Source of the DNA: Marchantia polymorpha subsp. ruderalis
Taxonomy: Eukaryota; Streptophyta; Marchantiopsida; Marchantiales; Marchantiaceae
Assembly (NCBI GenBank): GCA_037833965.1
Contig: AP031355.1
Span: 6,163,501 to 6,227,500, forward strand
Length of the DNA stretch: 64,000 bases
Direction of reading: 5' to 3'
The notes beneath the pieces were generated by a model that worked only from the letters and a program-made list of their open reading frames with translations, searched no databases and had not been told where the DNA came from. The translations under genes and the position numbers were made by a program. Positions 11,556-25,999 of the stretch are shown in pieces; position 1 is the stretch's first letter; each line of letters starts with the position of its first letter.

Positions 11556-13292
11556 ATATCGCAGGAGTGGAACTATCTGCTCGCACAACACCCCTGTTGG
11601 CGTTTTCTGCACAGAGTCCGCTTCCTGCTCTTCCGAGCTCGTCTCATCCTCCGTTTCGAGGATTTCAGTCGCCACGGAATCCCTTGGCGACTCCCTGGAA
11701 CTGTGGCGCGCAGCAGCTTCCGCCGCGACTGCCGCTCCACTCCCTGCTAAAATATCCAAGGCAGTGGGGGATCCCACTGCTTGAGCCCCTGTTCCGGCTC
11801 GATCTTCGGTCTCCGAAGGGGTCGACGCCGCAGTGACTTTTGTCACCTTTGCACCGTCCGCTTCTGCTGCCTGCTCTTCCGGCGCGATCTGCGCAGAAGG
11901 TGTCTTCGCTGGAGGTGCGTCCGCCGAAGGCGTCCGCACACTGGTCGCCGGCCCTGTCCGTCTCGCAGTCGGCGAATCTGGCCGACTCTCTGTTGACCGA
12001 CTCGCAGTCGGCCGACTAGCAGGTGTCCGACTGGTAGTCGGATACACCCTGCGCGTCTTCACTCCACTTGGCCTGCTTGCTGGCGGCGTTTTCCCAGAAG
12101 TGCCTTCCGCCGAAGACGACCCTCTGAGGGTTGTTGGCTCGTCAGCCAAACTCTCTTCTGCTTCCGGCCTGCTGTCCGGTTCAACGCGCCGCTCCGTCGG
12201 CCTTCCTTCCGTTTGTCGACCTTCAGTCGCCCGACTCGTAGTCGGCCGACTGTCAGTCTGTCTGTCTTCTTCCGAAGGCATTGGTGCCTTCTGCGCAGAG
12301 GTATTTGCCGACTTCCCCCGAATCTGCGCGATTATCTCCTCCTGCGTGGGCAGGATACTCCGCCGGACCGGAGTACGCCCGGTCTCCTCAGTACTAGTTG
12401 GCATTTTGCGTGCCCTCTGTTTCGGTCGGCTGTGAGGCTCGTTGGTTGGCCGACTACGAGTCGGCGCAGCTGGCGCTTCCGGCTGCCTATCCTCAGGTCT
12501 CTCATCCCACTTCCGCTTTCGCGGAACGCGCTCACTTCGACGTTCTTCTGCTGCTCTTGCTGGGGGCGGAGCCGGAGGCGGACTGGCAGGTGCCCCGTCC
12601 GGATCCGTGTCTACTTCGGCCTCCCGCGAGTATCTACCTGGATAGCTCTGGGTCAGCAGCGGAAACCGTGTCCGCTCTGAATTTATCAAACATCCCATCG
12701 CCCGATAAAACACAATCAGGTAAGGCGAAAGATGATTGAGGGTTCCTCCTCTCTCTTCTTGCGCATGTTGGCGCGTCACCTTCCACAGGAGCCGTGCCCA
12801 ATGCACTGGAGCTCCTGACAACACTAGCTCCACAAATCCTACCTGCCAACCATGCATGTAAGCGGTCTTGGTCGGCTGCAATATCTGCAGCAATGCAGTC
12901 GCGACATTTCTCCGCAATCGATCTTTGTAATCCCGTGTTCGGAAACCGTTCTTGGGATGCCTGGCAACTTTGAAAAGCTCATTGTAGGAGATTTCTTCCT
13001 CTTGGGACACCTTCACGCTATCGGCCTCGAAGAGGAGATACCCTTCCTCGCCGGCACACCTGCCCAACACCTGCGCCCAATCACAAATGTCCCACCTCTC
13101 TGGATGTGGACGGAATCCGCGTGAGGGCTTGTGTCTCTCCTGCAGATACTCGCGCACCATCTCCGGACATGTCTAGTTCCATCCCCACAGGAGGAAATCG
13201 AGCTTCAGCCCTATCAGCACATCTTGGAATGCGCGTAGACCGATCTCCGGCACCCTGAGTGGAGACACTCGCAGCTGGGGGACCTTCGACAT
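11556..13292 (-). pseudogene. U3-encoded family-B protein, partial copy (B2)
   Basis: N-terminal domain and linker of the family-B U3 protein, starting at the ATG at 13292. The motifs match those of B1 (GWNWTCPEMV-like, RDYKDR, GGTLNHLSPYL). The coding region is split by A1 at 11555, with further coding sequence at 6223-6043. Broken fossil. Confidence 0.75.
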
Positions 13293-14649
13293 TGTGTTTC
13301 CTGCACACACAAACGTTCTCCCTTCCGCTCGCTCTCTCACAATCGCCGCTGAGCGTCGGCCGCTCAAGTACTGACTGCTGTCTCTCTCTCTTCTCTCGCG
13401 CTCAAGTTCGCTACTCGCAAATTCTCTCCAAGGTCTGTCAAGATCCTTGTGCAACTCGTCTCCGCACTCTCCCCTCTCACTGCAGGTCTCTCCGCCCTTG
13501 CGCGAATTCTTGGAAGCTGGAAATCGCAAAATCAAGAATGAGAGAATGAGACTGGAGAGCAGTCTTTTCTTCTCCGAATTCAAGATCGTCCAACGTTCTT
13601 ACTGGTTACAATTTACGCAGCCGGCTATACGGCCTAACGGTTTGCCCTTGCATGCTTGAATTCACGTCTCCGCACTGCGCGCATTCGCATGCGTGAATGT
13701 TGAATTCTCCCGCCGCCACCGTCTTCCGGACTCGAGTTCGCCGCAGTGTATACGTCGGCTATGTTGTCTTTTCCTAACCCGACCATCACCGGAGGCGTGT
13801 CGCCGCTGGCGTGTTCTTTATCCGTCGGCGCCTTGCTGGAGGCGCACATCCAGTCGGCGCGAATTACGCCGGCGCGTATTCGTACCGCTTGTTTTGTCCG
13901 TTCTGCCTCGTCCATTGCTGACGGCGCATATCCCGCCGGCGCAAATCATGCCAGCGCATCCGCCTATCAGCGCCACGTCGGAGGCGTACATCCGGCCGGC
14001 GCTTTTCTTCCGTTGCGCAGCCGCCAAAGGCGCTTCCGACTCTGAGTTGATTTCCTCCCATGAGCGCGCGATTCAGGCGCATCGCCGAAGGCGTACGGGA
14101 GTCCTTTCCGACTGTGAACCCCAACGCGAACGGCGCATGTCCGGATACGAGTTTTCCGATGCTCATAACTTCTTCGTCCCTGATCCATCTCCAACGCTCT
14201 TGGGCTCGTTAGGACGAGCGTCCCAAGCTCTTTCCAATGCAACTTCAATCAATTGGAAATACCGTGTATTCCGATTGTTATGAAGGTTTCCTTTTCCGCG
14301 CTAGCGGCGCATCGCCGAAGGCGCACTCATGGTTGGAAGCCTTCAGAGGTCCGTGCCGTTCTTCTGACGTCTTTAGCAAAATCTCCTCCGGAGGTGTCTG
14401 CGCCGGCAGCGTAGCTTCCTTAAACGCTGGGAGCGCGTGAGTAGAGACACCTCAGAAAAGGAGCTTTTGCCGAAGGCGCCGAAGACATTTGGCGCTGGTA
14501 CATCCGACTTCGCGATTCTTCGTGACCTCGTGACGATCTCCTCAATCCACTCTATTTAACGTACCCTTTTCTAACTACAGACACTGCTTCGGTACTTGTT
14601 TTCTAAAATTGTTTAAATTCTGCAAAAAAACAAAAAGCGTGTTACCACA
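13293..14649 (-). other. Non-coding U3 start of B2
   Basis: No gene supported. It is GC-rich with short palindromes (GCCGGCGC and CGCCGAAGGCG types) and a hairpin-like module CTCGTTAGGACGAG near 14205. The sequence matches 56527-57942 in B3 and, in a shorter form, 1839-2521 in B1. Confidence 0.6.
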
Positions 14650-15748
14650 CCTCGGCTCAAGATTTGATGGCACTGGATGAAAGAAAATCATTTTTCGCTT
14701 GCATATTCCAACTTCATAATCATCCCGATCCCTAGAACGCTACTTCCACTTCCAAAGCTCAAGAGGGTTCAGTTTACGATGTGATAAGAACATCAGTGAA
14801 TTATCCAAAAAAAACTGCTATATCTCGCAACTACCTACTCTCAAATTAATTCACATGGTAATACACCAGGTCATGATGAATATTACCTTCTGGGAGAATT
14901 TTAATATAAAATTCTGGGAGAAATCAAATATAAAATGTTAGTGCGGAGGACATTCACAGTATCTAAAGAAAATACTTGAATTTTCTTCTCAAAAATTGAG
15001 TCAGAACTACCTGATCATTTCAAGCACTAAACATACACATAATGTTGCAATTTCTGATAGTAAGGATTCAATGATACTTTTTCGCATTTTGGGGGTCCAT
15101 ATGTGGACAAATATAGATAATTACTCACAGAAAAACTTTTACATCATCCAAACTTGCCATCTTATAGAAAAGTAAAACGGCAGTCATCCTGAATGCACTA
15201 ACATGGATTGCATTCAGCGCAAGAAGACCAAGCTCATGATGAAACGTTATAAATTGCAAAACAAATCCGAAACATGCATGCGGAAGAAAGCAGAAGGCGC
15301 TTGCATTCCAGCCAAACAGAATTCACATGCCCACCTTCTTGGAAGTTTCTTATAATAACCTTGGAGTAAAGTGAAACAAAAACACTCACGTTAGACGTTT
15401 CTTAACGTAATAACTCTTGTTTTATGATGTGTCTGCAGTTTCCCACGTCACTTTTGCGTACTAGTGAGCTTTATTATTTGAACAGTAATAGAGTCGATCT
15501 TAAAAGTTCTTGATCATTCCTTGCTACCGAGGATATGAAATCCATTACATCTCTCCTCTCCTTTGCTGGAGGATCATGCGTTGCTTCCTGACAAGGGAGC
15601 ACACAAGGTGGCTAAATCCATTACTCTTCCTGGATCGGAAGGACAGATGTTTGCGAATTGTGATCACATGTAATTTCAATGATGACAACTAGCTTCCATG
15701 GCTGCATTATTGGTTTTCATATTGTATGATAATCGTCATTACATTCAG
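14650..15748. other. Upstream region of peroxidase 1, duplicated at 26960-28190
   Basis: No gene is seen. The stretch aligns by eye with 26960-28190, upstream of peroxidase 3: shared runs include the segments around CTAGAACGCTACTTCCA (about 14735 and 27208) and GCAACTACCTACT. Genes 1 and 3 therefore seem to come from a duplication that included more than 1 kb of upstream sequence. Confidence 0.65.
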
Positions 15749-15868
15749 TCATGGCCAGCTTGCACTATTAAAATAAAAAATTATCTTTTAATACCAGGAA
15801 AGCCAAGCACAGTGTGGTCTGGAGGAGATTATGGGGACCACTTGCAATCCTAAACTCCGGTATAAAAG
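15749..15868 (+). promoter_or_regulatory. Promoter of peroxidase 1
   Basis: TATAAAAG lies at 15861-15868. A 15-bp block TCATGGCCAGCTTGC at 15749-15763, 112 bp before the TATA box, is identical upstream of the other two intact peroxidases (23343 and 28194, 92 and 107 bp before their TATA boxes). Its conservation inside otherwise diverged sequence suggests a transcription-factor site (inference). Confidence 0.7.
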
Positions 15869-15936
15869 ACCATCGAAAGGAATGACTAATCACAAGTTGG
15901 ACAAGCTCCATCTGATCTTTGACCTCGATTCAGCTC

Positions 15937-16121
15937 GTGAGTTTTATCTCGTTGCTTTTCTCAGGCGCATAGGCTGCTTTCGGATCTTGTTAGCTCAGCA
16001 AGTCTCAAAGTTTGATTTCTCGTTTGTTTTTTCCTTCGTGTCCAGTCTTAGCTAAATTCTTTCCAGCATGCATATCGAATCGTCTTTCTTTCTCTGAATC
16101 CCAAATCATGGCATTGCGCAG
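15937..16121 (+). other. Likely 5' UTR intron of peroxidase 1
   Basis: Donor CTC|GTGAGT at 15937 and acceptor TTGCGCAG ending at 16121 are kept at matching places in the other two genes (23512-23681 with donor GTAAGT, and 28377-28561). Removing it takes out an upstream ATG at 16108 whose frame would overlap the true start, leaving no ATG between 16122 and 16246. Confidence 0.6.
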
Positions 16122-16246
16122 GAAGGTGAGTCTAATCAACTTGCGTGATTGGACTTCCTTCGACTGCTTACGAGGTCGAGATCGTCCACTTGTTGACAAG
16201 GCCCGGACTGCCTGGGAGGAGTGCAGTTGGCATTGTTCTAGCTACA

Positions 16247-17894
16247 ATGGCTTCATCCAGTCCGAGAACGCTCCTCTTGCTTGTGCTAGCCGTGGCAGTA
16301 GTTGTTTCTGATGCACAGTCACAGCTGTCAGAAACGTTCTACGATGCCACATGCCCACAAGCCGCATCTATCGTCCAACAAAAGGTGAATGCGTTTGTGG
16401 ATGCCGATCGAGGCCTCGCTGCAGCTTTGATGCGACTTCATTTCCACGACTGCTTCGTCCGGGTAAGAGGGATCCACTGTTTTGGAAATGTGGTGCATTC
16501 AAGGACCCGTTTAAGAACTAATGACCTTTCAATAATTAGAGATGGTCTTATCCATTCTGAACGATAGAACATTGAATGACTTGCAGGGTTGCGATGGGTC
16601 CGTTCTTCTCAATTCTACCGACACAATGTTGACTGAGAAAGAAGCATTGCTAAACAAAGGTTCGCTGCGAGGATTCGAGCAGATAGACGAAATAAAGATG
16701 GAGCTCGAGTGCGCATGCCCAGGTGTGGTATCTTGTGCCGATATTTTGGCATTGGTTGCCCGAGACGCCACTGCGAAGGTATGTGGTTTGACGATTCACA
16801 TTCCCAGGGATCCACTGCTATCGGAACACTTTATAACAATTCAAGCACTAAATTCTCAGCTTTGATGTAGAGGCTAACGATGTTCCAGTGCTCGGACACG
16901 ATGCATGAGATTTGTCCTATACCCGCACGAACTTGCATTCCAAGGTATTCAGAAACACTATGTGATCATTTGCAGGTTGGAGGCACCAGCTGGCCCGTGT
17001 TTTTGGGCCGTATAGATGGAGGAGCTTCATTCGCCGATGAGGTCAACAGTAGTTTACCTGAACGTACAGACAACTTCACGCAACTCGTCGCCAGGTTCGC
17101 CAGAGTTGGACTCGATGCCAGAGACATGGTTATATTATCAGGTATTTTGACGAGTGCAAAATGATCTCTCGTGTGACGCTTCAGCTACAAAATACTATTC
17201 GTTGATATGATCTTATGAAGAATTTGAAGCCCTGCGCGCATAGAACTTGATGTTGGAGTCCGTAAAGTCGTATTCATCTTCATACGTTCTTTTCATAGTC
17301 TCCGTCCTTGGAATTTGTCACGGCAAATATATTCACTGATTTGGAAGAAAAAGCTTAGAATGGATCCACACTAGGACACAGTCTGCCGTTCGGATATGGA
17401 AGTCATTGTGCAGGTGCTAAAAAGGTCACCATACTCACATTCTGTCTTTATATTCATTTTGGTTTCCTCACCGCATTTACTCTATTGCAGGAGGACACTC
17501 TATTGGACAAGTTCACTGCGGCGCATTTTTTGAGCGCCTGTACAACTTCCAGGGATTGAACATCACCGATCCCTCCATGGACCCTGAGTTCGCTGCCATA
17601 CTCAAAGTCCAGTGCCCTCAGACCAAGCCCTTCGGATTCATGGCTCTGGACGCCACCAATGGCACCTTCGACTCCGCGTACTACTTGGACCTTCTCACGA
17701 ACAAGGGCCTGCTGGAGTCCGACGTGGCGCTCTTGAGCGACCCTCTGGGCGTGGAATACGCCATCAGAGCGGTGCAAGATCCCATGGCCTTCCTGAACGA
17801 GTTCGGATGGGCCATGATCAAAATGGGCGCCATTCCTGCGCTCGAGCCCTACGGCTGGAGAAGACACTGCGCCTTTGTTGAACCCAAATATTAG
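16247..17894 (+). CDS. Class III peroxidase 1 (secretory, four exons)
   Basis: Exons 16247-16462, 16587-16778, 16976-17141 and 17491-17894 join with GT-AG introns into a 325-residue protein. Class III peroxidases oxidise phenolics with hydrogen peroxide in the cell wall or vacuole. Residues 1-23 form a signal peptide. The distal site is R63 and H67 in LMRLHFHDCF; the proximal haem ligand is H194 in LSGGHSIGQ. Cysteines are placed for the four family disulfides (C36, C69, C74, C116, C122, C201 and two later), with an extra C114. Sequons include N81, N160 and N169. Intron positions are the classic three of the family. First of three intact tandem copies, with a TATA box at 15861 and AATAAA at 18175. 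Confidence 0.93.
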
Positions 17895-18684
17895 ACGAGT
17901 GATGCACTGTTTGGAGATTTCCATTTGCTGTAAGTAATTAAGGCAATGGGATGTCACTCCCGGCAGCCTTCAATAAGACGGTTATTGCTCTCAGAACTAG
18001 GATTTTAGGTCAAGAAAGCTGTAGATCTGTGGTGCACCTTGGATCATGTTCCTATATCACATGTGTAGCTATAGGGTCAGAAAACACTAGTGGTGGATGT
18101 AGATACAATTGAATTAGATGAATCTCATTCTTTGATTAGTCCGATGCCAAACTTGTAACTACTCTTCACTATGAAATAAATCCAATAACCATTGATTCTC
18201 AGATGATGACTATGCAGTACATGTGAAAAAGCCTCCATTTACTGCTGGAAAATTGATGTTTTTAAATTTTCATTACAAATGCTGATGTATGGATATTCAT
18301 GTTAGTATTCATCACTTCCTATTGACACAAGAATTAGAAATTTGTAGAGTGACTAGATTCACAACCCGAAGTTGGGTTCTTTTGAAGTTATCGGAGACTT
18401 AATTGAGAAAGACTTAATTGCCAGATCAAAACACCCTTGACACACATTTGTAAAATACATGTCCGACAGCTAGTTCACACAAGGTCAAGAATGTGGTCAT
18501 TTACATTCCTCGGTTATAATGAAAGACAAGGGAGAATGAATACAATAAGTTTACTTCATTTATCCAATTCCAATATATTGGCCTGAGCATTCCGAACCAT
18601 TCCTTTTTGCGTTCGCATTTCAACCACTTTCAGATCTTAGATTCGATTTTGGGTCGAGATAAAAAAAACTGCAAACAAGAACTT
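17895..18684 (+). other. 3' flank of peroxidase 1
   Basis: The sequence from about 17895 to 18200 is shared with the 3' flanks of peroxidases 2 and 3, including a block around TTAGATGAATCTCATTC and a possible poly(A) signal AATAAA at 18175-18180. From 18200 to 18684 no gene or repeat is recognised. Confidence 0.5.
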
Positions 18685-18881
18685 ATGTTATTACAATGAG
18701 AATATAATATATTTTCTTAAACTCAAGAATGATCAGAAACATGAAGAAGACATATTTCAGGCACATTTAAGAAGTGATTAGAGATGTTATTATCAATGAG
18801 AATAAAATCTGTTTTCTTGAACTTAAGAATGCTCAGACACGTGAAGAACACATCTTTCAAGCACATTTAAGAAGTGATTAT
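18685..18881. repeat. 100-bp tandem duplication
   Basis: Two diverged copies, at 18685-18784 and 18785-18881, share the segments ATGTTATTA, CTCAAGAATG/CTTAAGAATG and GCACATTTAAGAAGTGATTA. It lies just upstream of the copia relic and may be part of it. Confidence 0.75.
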
Positions 18882-18899
18882 GAGTAGATTGAAATTGAG

Positions 18900-21095
18900 T
18901 AAATGACACCAAGACTAAGTTTAACTACAGTTTTAAATATAGATGTGTTTGAGTTTCAAAACTTAAACGTCAATGATAGCGAGTTTGTTGATGAAGAGAG
19001 CATAAAGTCTAAAGCAACAAAACGTGAAGCTTAATTGTTTCCAACTTCAGGGGTTTACGAACAATGACAAAAAAAATCATATGAGTTCCAAACGTAAATC
19101 TATGAGAAAAAAATTCCAAACTTCATATACAAAGCTTATTTGTGGAGTTTGACGGAACATGAAGATCCAATCATATTTAAATAGGAAGTTGACATATGTA
19201 GCTTGGCAAACTTCAATAGAACATAAAACTGAATCAATAAACAAGATTCATACATGGGAGGAAGTTGACAAATTAATTTTTAGAATCATTCCAATTACAA
19301 CAAAGTGGATTTATGAAATCAAAATTATAGCATTAGGATACATTTTGAGGCTTAAAGCCATGGTAGTTGCTGAAGAAGAAAAAACAGTTTGAGCGCAAAG
19401 ACTTTTTTATATCTTTGCTACTTCGGTAAAATGGTATACGATACAAACAATACTTTTCTTAGCTGCAAATAAAAAGTGAAATATTCATTAGTTTGATGTT
19501 AAATAAGTCTTCTCAAATGGCAAATTGGATGAAAACATGTATATGTAGGTGCTAGATGAATCTCGAGAGATCTCAAAAAAATAGAATATGTAAACTTTTG
19601 AAAGCTATCTATGGCCTTTGACAAGCAACAAGGGTCTAATATGAAAGATTTTTTACCTATTTATATGGGTAAAAGAGCATAGCTGATAGAATATTTAATA
19701 CTCAATCATTGATGTCAAGCATGCGACTGTGTTAATCAATGTTGATGATTTGTTGCTTGTTGGATATAATCATGACAAAGTCAATACTATTCCAAGTATT
19801 CTTACAAGTGAATTTGATATAACATATAGGATATATAGGATATATAGGATGATGCACATTTTACCTAGGAGAAAAATTGAAGCAAACAAAGATTGAAATT
19901 AACTAGTATCAACGAAGTTTTATACAAAAACTTCTAGCAAATTTTACTTGAGAGACTTGTAACTTAGTTTGTCTTTCAATGGCTTCTGGATTGAGCTTAC
20001 AACATCATATTGCAACAGTGGCAATCAATGCTACATTATATAGGTCATTGATTCAATCACTTCTCTCTATCGCAACAATCTAAAGAATAGATATTAGCTT
20101 TGCTCCAAATAGCGTGTGTCGATATATGTATCTACGGTAAGATATACATTGTACTACTGCAAAGTCATTTTTGTGGTAAAAAAACTATGAGTTGACGTCT
20201 TCAAGTTGCATGGAAGTTTGATGTATCATAGCTTTGCGGACTCCGATTATGGGACGGATGTCAATACTTGGAGTCTGACAACCCAAATTGTTCACAAGCT
20301 TGAAAGTACCACAATTGATTGGAGTAGCAAATTGCAGTCTACAATTATGATGTCAACTACAAATGTTGAATATCATGCATTTTGTGAGGCTGCAAGGTAC
20401 ATCATTTTTTTCCGTCTATTACTAATAGAGTTAGAGTTATGCAAAAACATAACAACCTTACGTCTAAACAACAATCAGTCTCCATTAAACTAGTTAATTA
20501 AAGCACATACAAATTCAAGATCACTTCATTAGAAAAAGAGCAGCGGGAGTAGATCAATAAGAAACATACTGCCTGACAAAGCCACTCTACATAGGTTAGT
20601 TTACAATCAATCCAGAAACTTTGAGAATACTAAAAATTCCAATATTATAAAAATTCGAGAAATTTTGAGAGTAAGGGATATTCCAAGATTTTGCGATGTT
20701 CACCGAAGGAGGGAGTATGTTGGAAGAAACATTCATTGAAAGGACGACGTGGAAGTAACATTGCTAGTAGAGTATGGTGCGTAGTAGTAGACAGGTAGTT
20801 AGTTAGACAGTAATAGGTGACTAGCTAGGTAGTAGGCCGATTACCTCTTAGGGAACCGCTACTACAAGCAGTTATCTAGCCAAGTCTCGGTCGTGTTGAT
20901 CGAAAATCCTAAACCGTATATAAACAAGTATTGTGGTAATAAAGGAGAAATCTTTCAGAGTGACGATTGTTATCTTACAGAAATGCCAATGGAATATTCA
21001 TCGATTTTCGAAATTGATACTACAAGAACAAAGCATGAAGATAATCTTCCTAATTGAAAATCTTTTAACGCAGATTCCCCCTATGCCCTCCAACA
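18900..21095 (+). mobile_element. Decayed Ty1/copia relic
   Basis: Remnants of copia pol in order: the start of reverse transcriptase (about 19230-19370, with TTKWIYEIK), the catalytic box with VDDLLLVG (about 19740-19770), and RNase H (about 20230-20470, with FADSDYG and STTNVEYHAFCEA). A purine-rich tract GAAGGAGGGAG precedes a 3' LTR. Many breaks; old. The 5' LTR is not recognised. Confidence 0.85.
20718..21095 (+). mobile_element. 3' LTR of the copia relic
   Basis: It begins TGTTGGA and ends TCCAACA (378 bp, 7-bp terminal inverted repeat), directly after the purine tract. A TATATAAA-like box lies near 20917 and AATAAA near 20938, giving a U3-R-U5 layout. Confidence 0.8.
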
Positions 21096-21254
21096 TGTTC
21101 TACAACTGATTGCAGCCTGATAGCTGCAATCAGTTGTACTTGACTAGTCCTAAGATACTGACAAGTCGGCACTGCTGAACACACTTTTTCCAGAATACGA
21201 TTCCAACAGAATTCAGGAAGTCATTATGGAACTTGACCTTGCATGGAATTGACT

Positions 21255-21660
21255 AAGTCTGATTTTTTGCGTCGATATCTTGGTCGTGGTCTCGCACAAT
21301 TGTACTGCTACAACACCTACGACGAATCTTCAATGCAGGACTCGATGGTCGACAGGTTCGCCAGAGTGCCAGAGACAGAATATACTCTCTGCCAGATACA
21401 TGATGATACTATCAGGTAACTTGACGTGTGCAAAGTGTTTAGTCGTATTAAGCTTCAGCTACAGATTACTAAATTGTTGATATAATGAAGGATTAGAAGC
21501 CCTGCACGCTTAAAACTCGATGTCGGAGTTTTCAGATTCACACAATGTCGTCTCGGACTTGGGCTTTGTCGTATTCATACATCTTGGGAACAACTCGATT
21601 AACTTCGAAACACATAATGTACCTCAGATATGAATTCAACGCACGGGTTCAACACGGGTC
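21255..21660 (+). pseudogene. Peroxidase relic (ends of exons 2 and 3, intron 3)
   Basis: Sequence near 21268-21300 resembles the end of exon 2 ([10 protein letters not shown] region, here CVDILVVVSHN). Then 21340-21416 matches the end of exon 3 up to the donor CAGGTAACTTGA, and 21417-21660 follows intron 3 of peroxidase 3. The start of exon 3 and all of exon 4 are missing, and the exon pieces are frameshifted and diverged. It is a dead copy between genes 1 and 2. Confidence 0.7.
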
Positions 21661-23342
21661 GTAAAGAGATGCTTCCTCATAAGAAATGCTCAACAAAAAT
21701 CTTCCATCCTGGGGGGGTGCATGTTGCTTCGGTGTCGGAAATCTTTCTCCGGGGTGTGGTACGGAAGATGCCAATGGAATTGTCAAAGATGGTACTTTGA
21801 GACCAAGAATGAAGAAACTTTTTAAAAGTGATTGTCTCTGAAACCAGATTCCCCACCATTGAAAAAAATCTCAAGTTGAAATCGGTAAATTAAGTTCAGA
21901 TTAAATCTCCGTTATTATATATCTGACATTCTTCTAGCATTACGAGGTCTAGCATTATTCTTCTCCAGCCAATCAGTTCAGATGACTGTCACATAAGGAA
22001 TAGCCTGGACCTAGTCTGATGCTCATTGGAAAACCAGGTGTTGAAAACATTGTGTTTACTTGCATATGTCGTGGAAAGTCATGCGATCTGTTGTCGGATA
22101 ATCTCCAACAATCAAAGACTTGATTGAAGTAGTTTGATAATGGAGATACGCATTCTTATGTGGCCCCCATTTCTTGGTGACTGACATCTCGTGAATCGTA
22201 CAGTTTCAAATAGATTCATCGGCACATATATCCAATTCTGGAGAATATTTGCTGCATTTTAAAATGCGGATACAAAAATGGAGATGCAAGAAACATACAT
22301 ATTATGAATCAATTAGACCAAAGAAGTTGTGAAAAACAATTTATTCGAAAGTGGTCTTAAAGTGGGTTGAAGAATATAACTGGTAATTTTGTATCGCAGT
22401 GTGGCCGTTTGACATCACGCTTTCTTTTTTATTTTGTTGGAGCGAGCTCTCATGACCACAAAGAACCCCCAGAATCGAAGGTACAAGATATGATTTCTGT
22501 TGTGGATAGCTGGGCAACATGTAATTTGCACTATACATCAGAAAACCATACATAGTGGCTTTATTGTATACAAGTAATTAGACTTTAAATGGATCATATC
22601 CATAAGCTGTAGAGACATGTTGAAAGTATAGAAACAACTTTACAGGAGAACTTGACCTTGAACTTGACCATAATCTTGCATCATATTTTTTATAACATCG
22701 AGATAAATGGACATGATCACACTCTTTATTTTTAAACTTAGCTTTCATTTCTTATAAAAGATGAAGTTAAAATGGAAAGACGCTCTAATGAGAAAAAAAA
22801 GTACAATCAACGTTCTTATAAGTTAATTCTTAAGAATTGGTGGTTAATACAGCGACTGAGAAGAAAATATTATATTAAAGCTGCGGGGAAAGTGAATAGG
22901 CCGAGCAACGCAGACGCGACTAGTGCTCCTCCTAGAGATTCATATTCCGAACTGTGTACAACTGTGTGCAATTTTCTCATTATAACCAGATAGTGGGGTG
23001 AGCAGATAACACAGTTGAAATTGATGCAGTCTATCATATGAATTGTCTAGACTCAATCCTGTATCCCGTCTACATAGTGAAAGATTCCGTCTGATATAAT
23101 CTGATTCACATTCTTCTACCCAACTACTGAGATTCTTCGATCCTATATATCACATTCCCTGAGTGATCATGCGTAGCAACTTGAAAAGGGAGCGCATAAG
23201 GTTGTAAGATCTTTTACCTTTCCACGGATCTAAAGATAAAACCTTTTTACATTCTGATAACATGCAATTCCAAAGAGGTCTCCTAGATTCCATGATTCAA
23301 CTGTCGGTTCCGATAGAATATGGAAAGTTTCGTTCTACACGA
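21661..23342. other. Intergenic sequence before peroxidase 2
   Basis: No gene supported. Short open frames at 21677-21874 (minus), 22341-22553 (minus) and 22772-22993 (plus) have no recognisable product. From about 23160 the sequence weakly follows the upstream regions of genes 1 and 3 (GATCATGCGT blocks). Confidence 0.4.
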
Positions 23343-23442
23343 TCATGGCCAGCTTGCGATATTAAAGTACGAAATTGTCAAGAGTGACACTGCGGAGAAT
23401 ATTACTTTGACCACTTAGAATGCAGAAACTCAGGTATAAAAG
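23343..23442 (+). promoter_or_regulatory. Promoter of peroxidase 2
   Basis: The shared block TCATGGCCAGCTTGC is at 23343-23357 and TATAAAAG at 23435-23442. A likely leader intron follows at 23512-23681 (GTAAGT ... TTTTGCAG). Confidence 0.7.
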
Positions 23443-23805
23443 ACCAACGAAATGAATGACTTATCACAAGTTGGACAATCTTCTTCCAGATCTTCGACCT
23501 CAAATCAGCTCGTAAGTTTTCGTATGTCGTTCCTTTTCTTGGAAATGTATGAATGCTCTCGTATCCTTTAGCTTGGTTCCTTCAAGGCCGCGCACGAGTC
23601 TAGATTATAGCTAGTTTCTGTACTGCGAGCATTGCAGATTTTCTTTCTTTGTCTAAAAGCTCAGATGATAACATTTTGCAGGAAGGCGAGTCCAATCTTT
23701 CACGTGGTTGGACTGCCTTCGACTGGCTACGAGGACGAAATCGTCGACTTGTTGAACAGACCTGGGGATCTCTGGTGAAGTGTAGTCGGCATCATTCCAG
23801 CAACA

Positions 23806-25370
<1,565 letters not shown>

Positions 25371-25680
25371 ACGAGTGATACATTGTTTGGAAATTTCCAT
25401 TGATTGTAAGTAATTTTGGCGATCGGATCTCACTCCCGTCAGCCTTCAATAAGATGCTTGTTTCTTTCGGGACAGTGAAAGTTGTAAATTCAAGTAGATT
25501 AGTCTAAAAGTCGGAATCTGTTGTGCACCTTGGTTTATTATGTCATATTTGCAACTTTAGGATAACATAGTACTAGTGATGAGTAAAGATACAAATAGAT
25601 TAGATGAATCTCATTCCTTGAATGATCCGAGGCCAAGCTTGTAACTACTCTTCCATGTGTTATAAATCCAGTAAACAATT
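25371..25680 (+). other. 3' flank of peroxidase 2
   Basis: Shared with the flanks of genes 1 and 3 (TAGATGAATCTCATTC block near 25599). No other feature. Confidence 0.5.
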
Positions 25681-25943
25681 GATTCCCCAAACGTGACCTT
25701 GCACTGCAGTTTGCAAGGACTGTAAGTAGTCAGATTTGCTTAGCGGATCAAACCTCGATGCCAAACAGGATGCTAAAGAAATCAGGATCAGGATGCCAAA
25801 CAACTCACGCGACCAATAAACTATTCATTCCCCAAACATGACTTTGCACTGCAGTTTACAAGGACTATAAGTGGTGAGATTTGCTTAACGGATCAAACCT
25901 CGATGCCAAACAGGATGCCAAACAACTCACGCGATCAACGGCT
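25681..25943. repeat. 145-bp tandem duplication
   Basis: Two copies start at 25681 and 25826, sharing ATTCCCCAAAC, TTGCACTGCAGTTT, GGATCAAACCTCGATGCC and CAACTCACGCGA. The second is shorter. Confidence 0.8.
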
Positions 25944-25999
25944 TTTGATTACAGTAGAAGTACCTCCGATCGCGATGGTTTCAGATAGCTGTGACTAAA

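Larger units (their letters stand above)
1818..14649 (-). mobile_element. Family-B LTR (B2) split by three younger insertions
   Basis: A minus-strand family-B LTR starts at 14649 with TGTGGTAACACGC. Its pieces lie at 14649-11551, 6223-6038 and 1838-1818. The gaps are A1 (6224-11550, TSD TCCAG), B1 (1839-6037, TSD CTGTT) and A2 (starting at 1817). B2 is therefore the oldest layer of this nest. It sits directly beside the peroxidase array: sequence from about 14660 on matches host sequence near 26965. Its own 3' end is not visible. Broken fossil. Confidence 0.85.

Noticed and set aside
16145-16567. Longer peroxidase first exon starting at 16145
   Set aside because: It starts at GTG and runs through the exon 1 donor; the ATG at 16247 gives a normal signal peptide and matches the other copies.
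17454-17957. Minus-strand frames opposite peroxidase exon 4
   Set aside because: They are complementary shadows of a GC-rich conserved exon.
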